Assembly: GCA_016222825.1 (NCBI GenBank)
Contig: JACRQF010000005.1
Location: 1-64,000, forward strand
Length of the DNA: 64,000 bases
Source of the DNA: Verrucomicrobiota bacterium
GTDB taxonomy: Bacteria > Verrucomicrobiota > Verrucomicrobiia > CAIQCK01
Direction of reading: 5' to 3'
Shown: piece by piece, positions 26,714 to 33,717 of the stretch
How positions within the stretch are numbered: position 1 is the stretch's first letter
Layout: every line of letters starts with the position of its first letter
Translations under genes and position numbers: made by a program
Notes under the pieces: model-generated
Told to the model about the DNA's origin: nothing
Databases searched by the model: none
The model's input: the letters and a program-made list of their open reading frames with translations, nothing else

Positions 26714-28774
26714 ATGCGCGTAACTACAATGCCCTCCATGCCACTGGAGGCCGTCATCCGTCGCACCAAGCTCCTCGCCCTCGCCGCCGCGCTCTGTCTC
26801 GCCGTCACTCTTGCCAACTCTTATCGCGCACAGGCGCAAAGCTACGACCATCAGACATTCATTTATGATGCTGTTACGAAGAGCCAGATAGATCCCCCCG
26901 TTGAAGCGTGCCTACAGATTGGAATAGACAGCGCACTCATAATCACCAACGCCGCGTCGGTGTCACACAGTGAACTGATACTTGCTTTTAACGCCAACAC
27001 ATCGGGTAGTAACCGACTTTTTGTGACAGGCCCCGGCTCGGTGTTGAATCTTGGTGGTTTATACGTGGGCGAGAATGGTGCAAACAACAATCTTCTGATC
27101 AACGCCGGCGGGAAGCTGGTTGCTTCAGGCTTCTGCCACCTAGGGTATTTTAGCGGCAGCACGAATAACAGCGCCTTGATAACCGGCGCAGGGTCGGTCT
27201 GGTCAAACGGTGTGTTTTTCGTTGGCGGCCAAGGAAGCGGGAACAAACTGACCGTTGCGGACCAAGCTCATGTATTCGCTAATGATAAAGCGTATGTGGG
27301 CGCGGGATCATCGCAAAATAATGCACTAGCAACTGGCACTGGCTCCTTTTGGACCAACTCGCAGAATTTCACCGTGGGCGCCTACGATGGCTCTGCGAAC
27401 TTGTTGACAGTGTCCAACGGTGCATGGGTCGCTGTTGGCGAAAATGCCTTCCTGAGTTCCGAAAGCTCCATCAGCACTTCCAACAACCTGATAGTCACGG
27501 GCGCAGGCTCGCTCTTCTCCGTCGGCAATACGTTCGTTCCCGGCGACAAAGGGCCAAGCAACACTGTAAGCATCCTTGACGGCGGCAAGGTCATCAGTCG
27601 CTTCACGGTGATTGGCATGAGCAACTCAAGCGGCAATGCTCTTGTGGTGAGTGGCACAGGCTCGCTTTGGTCAAATACGCAATCGTTCATTGTCGGTTAC
27701 GCGAACAACAACCGGATTACCCTAACCAACGGAGGCCAGATCATAAGTGGCAATGTTATTCTGGGCGACGAACAACATAGATCGCTTACCCCACAAGGAC
27801 CTGTCGTGGCGGGCTCTTATGATGATGGAGATGGCAGTTTCAATTCCGCACTGGTCACCGGGAGTGGATCGGCATGGATAAGCACAGGAACCTTTCATGT
27901 TGGCTATTGGGGCGTAAGCAATAGCTTGACGATAAGAGATGGTGGCACAGTCGCAGCAACGAACATCACCGTCGGCACAATCAACTATTTCTGGGCCGTC
28001 ACACAAAGCAACCGCCTGACAATCACGGGTGGCAGTCTTTTCGCAACCAACACTGCCGGCAATGGCACGCTCGAAGCCCGGCGCGGCTCGATCACATTCA
28101 ATAGTGGCACGGTCGCCGTCAATCGGCTCATCGTCACCAACGGGGCAAGCAGCCTGATGAACTTCAACGGTGGCCTGCTCCGCAGCGGCGGCAGCACGGT
28201 TTCCAACGGCATCACCTTCACCGTCGGCGACGGCGTCCAGTCCGCCACGCTCGACCTGCTCGGCGGCACGCACAGCTTTGCCAACGGCCTGAAGCTCAAC
28301 ACCAACTCCAGCCTCATCGGCAGCGGCGACATCATCGCCAGCAGCGCCACCAACTTCGGCATCATCGCCCCCGGCCACTCGCCCGGCACGCTCAGCTTCA
28401 GCGGCAGCCTGACGCTCAACGATTCCTCCCTGCTGAGCATGGAGATCGGCGGCACGGCCACCAACGACTACGACCGTGTCTGGGTCGGCGGCTTGCTACG
28501 CATCGGGGGCCTGCTGGACGTGACGTTGACGAACGGCTACACCGGCAACGCGGGCGACACCTTCGATCTCTTCAACTTCGGCACCCTGACCGGCACGTTC
28601 TCGCAGACGAACCTGCCCGCGTTGGCCGGCGGCCTGCAATGGAACACCAGCCAACTCTACACGCTGGGCGATATCAGCATCATGAGCGTGCCGGAACCTG
28701 GCGCGGGCGTGTTGCTGGCGCTGGGGATGGCGGCGCTGGCGAGGCGACGGAAGACAAATCGCCAAAGGCACTGA
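26714..28774 (+). CDS. PEP-CTERM autotransporter-like protein
   Basis: About 686 residues. Starts at 26714, 26729 and 26738 are all possible; each precedes the signal peptide TKLLALAAALCLAVTLA. The passenger is a run of beta-helix repeats of the form NNLLVTGAGSLxS with GGKV/GGQI turns, as in the T5SS/PEP-CTERM repeat proteins. The C-terminus has VPEPGAG, a hydrophobic stretch and ARRRKTNRQRH. It would be exported and sorted by an exosortase. Base composition is AT-richer from about 26850 to 28030 and then becomes strongly GC-rich, suggesting that the two parts have different histories. Confidence 0.9.
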   Translation: MRVTTMPSMPLEAVIRRTKLLALAAALCLAVTLANSYRAQAQSYDHQTFIYDAVTKSQIDPPVEACLQIGIDSALIITNAASVSHSELILAFNANTSGSNRLFVTGPGSVLNLGGLYVGENGANNNLLINAGGKLVASGFCHLGYFSGSTNNSALITGAGSVWSNGVFFVGGQGSGNKLTVADQAHVFANDKAYVGAGSSQNNALATGTGSFWTNSQNFTVGAYDGSANLLTVSNGAWVAVGENAFLSSESSISTSNNLIVTGAGSLFSVGNTFVPGDKGPSNTVSILDGGKVISRFTVIGMSNSSGNALVVSGTGSLWSNTQSFIVGYANNNRITLTNGGQIISGNVILGDEQHRSLTPQGPVVAGSYDDGDGSFNSALVTGSGSAWISTGTFHVGYWGVSNSLTIRDGGTVAATNITVGTINYFWAVTQSNRLTITGGSLFATNTAGNGTLEARRGSITFNSGTVAVNRLIVTNGASSLMNFNGGLLRSGGSTVSNGITFTVGDGVQSATLDLLGGTHSFANGLKLNTNSSLIGSGDIIASSATNFGIIAPGHSPGTLSFSGSLTLNDSSLLSMEIGGTATNDYDRVWVGGLLRIGGLLDVTLTNGYTGNAGDTFDLFNFGTLTGTFSQTNLPALAGGLQWNTSQLYTLGDISIMSVPEPGAGVLLALGMAALARRRKTNRQRH

Positions 28775-28794
28775 ACACGCGGAAGGGAAGAAGC

Positions 28795-28831
28795 GGGCAA
28801 AATCATGGCTGGCAAAATCATGATTTTGCCC
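28795..28831. repeat. Inverted repeat downstream of the PEP-CTERM gene
   Basis: The arms GGGCAAAATCAT (28795-28806) and ATGATTTTGCCC (28820-28831) are perfect complements. The second contains the 16-bp palindrome CAAAATCATGATTTTG (28813-28828). It could serve as a terminator for the PEP-CTERM gene, although no U-run follows. Confidence 0.6.
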
Positions 28832-28918
28832 TCCCGCCTGTCCGTCTTCTGTGTCTCCCGTATGTTCCGTGGCCACCCTTTCGCATGTCTGGCGCGCTAC
28901 AAATTCTCCCCGCGCATC

Positions 28919-28946
28919 TTGACTCACCGGAGGCGCTCTGTTAGTT
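28919..28946 (+). promoter_or_regulatory. Putative promoter of tRNA-Tyr
   Basis: TTGACT (28919-28924) and TTAGTT (28941-28946), 16 bp apart, lie about 20 bp before the tRNA. The -35 is near-consensus and the -10 is weak. Confidence 0.4.
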
Positions 28947-28966
28947 TGCGCCCCACTTTTCCGAGT

Positions 28967-29051
28967 GGATGGATACCAAAGTGGCCAAATGGGCCTGACT
29001 GTAAATCAGGTGGCTATGCCTTCGAAGGTTCAAATCCTTCTCCATCCACCA
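28967..29051 (+). tRNA. tRNA-Tyr (GUA)
   Basis: The acceptor GGATGGA (28967-28973) pairs with TCCATCC (29041-29047), then discriminator A and encoded CCA. The anticodon stem-loop CCTGA-CTGTAAA-TCAGG gives GUA. A long variable arm is present, as expected of bacterial tRNA-Tyr. Confidence 0.97.
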
Positions 29052-29106
29052 TTTTCTCAGAGGTCAGAAGTCAGTAATTTGTAAAGCAGTGGTCAGCGGC
29101 GACTCA

Positions 29107-29682
29107 ATGAAGCTTGGCATTTTCGGCGGCACGTTCAACCCCATCCACCTGGGGCATCTGCTCATTGCCGAGGCCGCGGCCGAGGCGCTGGAACTGGACC
29201 GCGTCATCTTCATCCCCTGCTCCACTCCGCCCCACAAGCAGCCCCGCGTGCTGGCCGACGCCCGGCACCGGCTGCGGATGGTCAAGTTCGCCATCCAGGG
29301 CAACCCGCGCTTCGGCTGCTCGGACATCGAGGTGCGGCGCGGCGGGCCGTCGTATTCGGTGGAGACGCTGCGCCAACTGCGCCACGCCATGCCGCGCGCG
29401 AAGTTTTATTTCCTCATCGGCGCCGACAGCCTGCGGGAGTTGCACAAGTGGCGCGAGGCGGAGGAACTGGCGCGGCTCTGCGAGTTCATCTGCGTGGCGC
29501 GGCCCGGCGAGCGGACGCCGAGTGCGCGGCTGCGGGGACTGCGCGTCCACAAGCTCTCCGGCCATCCCGCGGACATCTCGTCGTCGGACATCCGCGACCG
29601 GCTGGCGAAGGGCGCGTCAGTCCGCTATCTCGTGCCTGAGGCCGTGCAACGCTACATTCATAAAACCGGACTTTACCGCTGA
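29107..29682 (+). CDS. nadD: Nicotinate-nucleotide adenylyltransferase
   Basis: 191 residues from MKLGIFGGTFNPIHLGH, the nucleotidyltransferase signature (GGTFxPxHxGH). FIPCSTPPHKQ, FLIGADSLRELHKW, and the late ISSSDIRDRLAKG (ISSTxIR-type) motif are all present. It makes nicotinate adenine dinucleotide in NAD synthesis. An ATG at 29089 adds six residues. The TGA stop overlaps the ATG of rsfS, the common bacterial nadD-rsfS coupling. Confidence 0.96.
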   Translation: MKLGIFGGTFNPIHLGHLLIAEAAAEALELDRVIFIPCSTPPHKQPRVLADARHRLRMVKFAIQGNPRFGCSDIEVRRGGPSYSVETLRQLRHAMPRAKFYFLIGADSLRELHKWREAEELARLCEFICVARPGERTPSARLRGLRVHKLSGHPADISSSDIRDRLAKGASVRYLVPEAVQRYIHKTGLYR

Positions 29683-30029
29683 TGGACAAGACACTGTTGG
29701 AGACCACTGAAAAGGCCACTCTCTGCCGCGAGGCTGTGCTGGACAAAAAAGCCGAGGAGGTCGTGCTGCTCGACATGCGCGGCATCTCCTCGTTTTGCGA
29801 CTACTTCCTGATCTGCAACGGCACCTCCGAGCCGCACTTGAAGGCCATCGCCAGCAACGTCGAGATGCGGATGAAGGAACTCGGCCATATCCCGCGCGGG
29901 CGTGAGGGCGTCTATTCCAGCCACTGGGTCGTGGTGGATTACGGCGACGTGATCGTCCACATCTTCCGCGCCGACGTGCGCCATCACTACGCGCTGGAGC
30001 GGCTCTGGGGCGACGCGAAGCGGGCGTAA
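29682..30029 (+). CDS. rsfS: Ribosomal silencing factor RsfS
   Basis: 115 residues. The RsfS/Iojap fold is shown by DMRGISSFCDYFLICNG, the SNVEMRMKE helix, WVVVDYGDVIVHIF and a C-terminal YALERLWGDA. RsfS binds ribosomal protein uL14 and blocks subunit joining in starvation. Its ATG overlaps the nadD stop. Confidence 0.96.
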   Translation: MDKTLLETTEKATLCREAVLDKKAEEVVLLDMRGISSFCDYFLICNGTSEPHLKAIASNVEMRMKELGHIPRGREGVYSSHWVVVDYGDVIVHIFRADVRHHYALERLWGDAKRA

Positions 30030-30080
30030 AGACACCGAAGATCGAAACGCGGGCGTCTCGGCTGGCGTTGCTGGTCTGCG

Positions 30081-30482
30081 CTAGGCTTCGTCGAAGGGGT
30101 CGCCGCTGCCAGGCTCATGACCGCAGAAGAGGCAGCGGTTGAACTGGCGGCAGACCACGCTCTTGCATTTGGGACACTTGAGGGCCGGTTTGATCACCCT
30201 GCCGTCCACGCGTCCGTCCATGCCGTCTATCTCGGTGATGCGCCTCAGCAAATCTGCCTCGGTCGCCCCCGTCTTCTCCTGGATCAATGACCACATGGCG
30301 CGGCAAATCAGCGTGAGTTTGTTGAGGCGCGCATCGAGCGGGATGATCCTGCGGGACGTGAAGTTCTGCTCCAGTTGCGCTTCGGGCACGACGCCGCTCT
30401 TCGTGTCGTCCTCCAACACGTCCAATTCCTTGCGCAGTTCCCAGATCATGTTGAGGATGTGCAGTGGGTCCAGAGTGCTCAT
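30081..30482 (-). CDS. Hypothetical protein with C-terminal zinc ribbon
   Basis: 133 residues. A helical N-terminus (LDPLHILNMIWELRKELDVL) is followed by a middle resembling coiled helices and a C-terminal CPKCKS-x8-CLFCGHE zinc ribbon (two CxxC knuckles). The family is not recognised; a nucleic-acid or protein-binding role is plausible. It is convergent with rsfS, with 51 bp between stops. Confidence 0.75.
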   Translation of the reverse strand: MSTLDPLHILNMIWELRKELDVLEDDTKSGVVPEAQLEQNFTSRRIIPLDARLNKLTLICRAMWSLIQEKTGATEADLLRRITEIDGMDGRVDGRVIKPALKCPKCKSVVCRQFNRCLFCGHEPGSGDPFDEA

Positions 30483-30621
30483 GGTGAATCGCCTGTTAAG
30501 GTTGGTTGCCTTGCTTGCGAGGCAGTTTGCGGTGACGGAGAGCCGCCGTCAAGGCCACGCAATCCAACCGCAGGGGCTGCCAGAGGTCGCGGAAGCGTGG
30601 GTTCTTGCCAGCGGGCGCAAG

Positions 30622-30796
30622 CGGGCACACGCACCGTAGCGCAGGTTTCCAACCTGCTGTGTCGCGGATTTCCAATCCGCAGGTTTCTGCCCATCGAGCG
30701 CGTTGTCTCGTGCGAACGCACTGCCGGCTGGAAGCCGGCGATACAGCAGGTTGGAAACCTGCGCCACACGGGGCCGCGAGCGTGGTGCGTGTGCCC
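30622..30796. repeat. Composite inverted-repeat element
   Basis: A perfect 22-bp inverted repeat lies at 30639-30660 and 30743-30764 (core GCAGGTTTCCAACCTGC, itself palindromic). Outer 13-bp arms are GGGCACACGCACC (30622-30634) and GGTGCGTGTGCCC (30784-30796), and with one mismatch they extend about 10 bp further. Inner hairpins such as GCCGGCTGGAAGCCGGC are present. It fills most of the gene-free space 30483-30888. Confidence 0.8.
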
Positions 30797-30888
30797 GGTT
30801 GCGCCCCTTGCCACCCGGTTCATCACTATCCTTTTGACGGCTCCGGGCGGTTTTGCTAGATACTGCGGCCTTTGGAGCGTGTCCAATC

Positions 30889-31362
30889 ATGACGACTGTT
30901 CTGTTGCTCGCGGGAGTGTGGCTTCTCGCGTTCCTTATATTCTGTGTGGCGCTGTGCAAGGCCGCGAGCCAGCCGGTGCCTGGCTTGAGGCATCCGCATC
31001 CCACGATTCTCGTCATTGATGACGATGCCAGCGTGCTCAGGATGGTCCGATTGGGTCTGGAGAGCGAAGGCTACAACGTCCTCTCCGCGTCCGATCCAAA
31101 GGAAGGCATCAAAGTGTTCCAGGAACAATCGCGCAACGTCAGCCTCGTGCTGCTGGATTTCCACATGCCCGACATGAACGGCGACGCGGTGTTTGAGGCG
31201 CTGCGGAAGATTGACCCCCAGGCGCCCGTGCTGCTCATCACCGGCTTCTCCGCCGATATGAAGAACACGGCGCTGCAGAACAAGGTCCGCGGTTGCCTGC
31301 TCAAGCCATTCCCCCTGGGTGACCTCATCAGCAAGGTCCACGAGCTTATCAGCCCCGCCTGA
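30889..31362 (+). CDS. Membrane-tethered response-regulator receiver protein
   Basis: 157 residues from MTTVLLLAGVWLLAF. One N-terminal transmembrane helix (about residues 2-26) is followed by a short linker and a complete CheY-like receiver: the acidic pair in VIDDDAS, the phosphorylatable Asp in LVLLDFHMPDMNG, Thr in LLITGFS and Lys in LLKPFPL. There is no output domain. Most single-domain receivers are soluble, so the anchor is unusual. No histidine kinase is in the window. Confidence 0.88.
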   Translation: MTTVLLLAGVWLLAFLIFCVALCKAASQPVPGLRHPHPTILVIDDDASVLRMVRLGLESEGYNVLSASDPKEGIKVFQEQSRNVSLVLLDFHMPDMNGDAVFEALRKIDPQAPVLLITGFSADMKNTALQNKVRGCLLKPFPLGDLISKVHELISPA

Positions 31363-31404
31363 GTTGCAAGCGCGCGGTCAAACGCCATCAGGCACTCCCG
31401 CTAT

Positions 31405-31938
31405 CTATTGGACCCGCTGCCACGTCAACCGGCGCGCGCGCTTCTCGCCCTTCGCTTGAAACGCCGGCGGCTCAAGGATCAGCTTGTCTCCCGAAAGCGT
31501 GAACTTCCGCCGCTGGTCGCCGCCTTCCCAGTTCGGCAGCATGCTTCCCTCGACGTGATGAATCACGATGCTCTCGCGCTCGTTCACCTCGTAGGTGCCG
31601 AAATAGGCCGCATACCCCGCGAACGCCGCCTTCGCCTGCTCCGCCGGCGCGCGGTGGACATCCTCCGTCTCCAGACGCGGCCGGCCGCGACGGCCCGCCT
31701 GCGCCGCCATGTGTCCCGCCGCGTCATACATCAGCATCCCGACCGCCTCGGCGCCGAAGTCCAGCGGAACGACCAGCTTCCCGCTGGCGTCACGCTCCTC
31801 GATGGACACGAGTTTCCACGTGCCCACCAGTTTCTTTGCGGCGCCCACCGGCGCCTGCGCGGCGGAACTCACGTCCAGCGCGCACACCGCAACCATCGCG
31901 GCAACGACCCACTGCAAATGAACTTGTGTTGTCTTCAT
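31405..31938 (-). CDS. Secreted lipocalin-like domain protein
   Basis: 177 residues from MKTTQVHLQWVVAAM. A signal peptide (cleavage near SSAAQA) is followed by KLVGTWKLVSIEERDASGK, the opening strand of the lipocalin-like family (PF13924 type), GMLMYDAAGHMAAQ, YFGTYEVNE and a C-terminal KLILEPPAF barrel strand. Ligand unknown. It is convergent with the receiver gene. Confidence 0.8.
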   Translation of the reverse strand: MKTTQVHLQWVVAAMVAVCALDVSSAAQAPVGAAKKLVGTWKLVSIEERDASGKLVVPLDFGAEAVGMLMYDAAGHMAAQAGRRGRPRLETEDVHRAPAEQAKAAFAGYAAYFGTYEVNERESIVIHHVEGSMLPNWEGGDQRRKFTLSGDKLILEPPAFQAKGEKRARRLTWQRVQ

Positions 31939-32004
31939 AATCGCCTTCCGACAAGGAATTGAGAGAGCACCACGCGCCAACCACCCAGAAACAACGCCCG
32001 CCGC

Positions 32005-33717
32005 TTACTTCCGCAATTGCGGCACGGCGATCTGAAACTTCGCGCCGAGCGCGACCGCTTGCTGATGGAGCGCCTTGTCGCCGGTGTCTATCCACCGCGC
32101 GATGAGGTGACTGATCTTCTGCCGCGCCCAGTCAATGGCGATGTTGGACGTGCCATTGTCGGCTGCCGGCAGGTCGCGCACCACGGTCATGTCCATGGGA
32201 CGACCCTCGGCGTTCTCGCCGCGGATTTGCAGGGCGAGGCGCTTCTCCTGCCCGCGATTGTAGCGGCCGTAGAGCATGAGCGGCGTGTCGCGGAAAAAGT
32301 GCGGCAACGTGCGCGGGAAGATTTCCTCGTCGCTGACGCCGCTGAATCGGAACTGGCAGTCCAGCAGCAACGGGTTGGCGCGCGCGAGCTGGGCGTGTGT
32401 GAACGCCTCCGAAATCCTCTCCGGCGCGGCGATGTAGTTCAGCCAGCCCTGGTTCCGATACGCCAGGAAGCCTAGCAGGAACAGGTCCACATCCTTGCCG
32501 CCGCCGAAAGTAAAGACGGAGCTGCGCCCGGCGTTGATCTGCGCAAAACGATGGAGAATCTTCAGCGCGTCAAGCTCGCCCACGGTCGGCAGGCCATCGC
32601 TGAGCAGCACGCCCATCAGAAGCCGGCCGCGCTCGCGGTTGAGCTGCGCCAGCGGCAGCGCGGACGCAAACAGGTCGGTTGTGCCCATCGCGTGGAACCG
32701 GGCGATGTATTGCTGCACGCGCTCGGACGAGGCCATGCTTGCCGGCATCAGCGTCGGGCTGACGAAGTCTATGTCGTAACGGAACTGGATGATGTTGAAG
32801 CGGTCTTCGGGATTGAGCTGCATCAACGCCGTGCGCAGCGCCGCCTTGAACTGTTCTACTCGCTGCCGTCCGATGCTGCCCGAAACGTCCACGACAAAGA
32901 TGACGTCCTTCGGAATCCGCTTCAGGGGGCTGTCGGCCCGCGACGCGACACGAACCTGGTAGTAGCCAACCGCCGCATCTGACGGATCGTGCCAGGTGAA
33001 CACGTCCATGTTGACGTAAGGCTCCAGCGGCGCGGCGGGCAGCGCCGAGGTCGGCTTCGGCGGCAGCGGCTTCACAACCTCCTTCATCAACTGCTCCACC
33101 GATTTCGCGCCCGGCCCGAAAATCTGCGTCAGCGGTTGCGTGACCGGGCCGGTGAACGCGCCGGTGCCGCCGATGCCCACGCGCCCCGACGCAAGCATCT
33201 GCTCCGTCAACGCCGTCGGCGCGGGCAGCTCGATGCCGGGCGCCATGGTGCGCGGCGCTTGAATCATGGGGCGGTTGGGCCGCTCCACCGGCATCACGAT
33301 GAGATCGCGGTTGACGCGCGCGGGATCGAGCGAAGTCGGCTGCCGCGTCGGCATCGCGCCGATCTGCAACTGCTCCGGTATCGCCGGCGCGGGCATCGGG
33401 CCGGGCTGGGCGCCCGCCACGCCCGGCCGCGTGACGTCGGCGGGAGCGGCGAACTTCTCCACAGCGGGCGGACCGACCTTGCGCATCTGGCCCGCGGCAA
33501 CCGCCTTCTCCTCCGGTGTCGGCTCCGGCGCCGGCGGCAACGCCACCATCGGCATCTCAACCTTGGAGATTTTGAATCGGAACGGCCGTTCCTGCGCCAC
33601 CGGCGTCGCGGCCACGTTGTAGTGGATGAAAAAGATAAACAGCAGGATGTGGAAGATGACCGAGATCGCAACCGCGGCGCCTTCATATTCGAGCCGTTCG
33701 CGACGCAGCTTGTTCAT
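32005..33717 (-). CDS. VWA-domain protein with TonB-like membrane N-terminus
   Basis: 570 residues from MNKLRRERLEYEG. A single transmembrane helix near the N-terminus (AVAISVIFHILLFIFFIHY) is followed by a Pro-rich stretch of about 200 residues, the layout of TonB. A von Willebrand A domain then starts with VIFVVDVSGSIG (MIDAS DxSxS, near residue 276) and includes a SDGLPTVGE motif; a beta-rich C-terminal region follows. The ATG overlaps the stop of the upstream TPR gene (ATGA). With exbB and exbD upstream, it is likely driven by or coupled to that proton-powered motor. Confidence 0.9.
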   Translation of the reverse strand: MNKLRRERLEYEGAAVAISVIFHILLFIFFIHYNVAATPVAQERPFRFKISKVEMPMVALPPAPEPTPEEKAVAAGQMRKVGPPAVEKFAAPADVTRPGVAGAQPGPMPAPAIPEQLQIGAMPTRQPTSLDPARVNRDLIVMPVERPNRPMIQAPRTMAPGIELPAPTALTEQMLASGRVGIGGTGAFTGPVTQPLTQIFGPGAKSVEQLMKEVVKPLPPKPTSALPAAPLEPYVNMDVFTWHDPSDAAVGYYQVRVASRADSPLKRIPKDVIFVVDVSGSIGRQRVEQFKAALRTALMQLNPEDRFNIIQFRYDIDFVSPTLMPASMASSERVQQYIARFHAMGTTDLFASALPLAQLNRERGRLLMGVLLSDGLPTVGELDALKILHRFAQINAGRSSVFTFGGGKDVDLFLLGFLAYRNQGWLNYIAAPERISEAFTHAQLARANPLLLDCQFRFSGVSDEEIFPRTLPHFFRDTPLMLYGRYNRGQEKRLALQIRGENAEGRPMDMTVVRDLPAADNGTSNIAIDWARQKISHLIARWIDTGDKALHQQAVALGAKFQIAVPQLRK

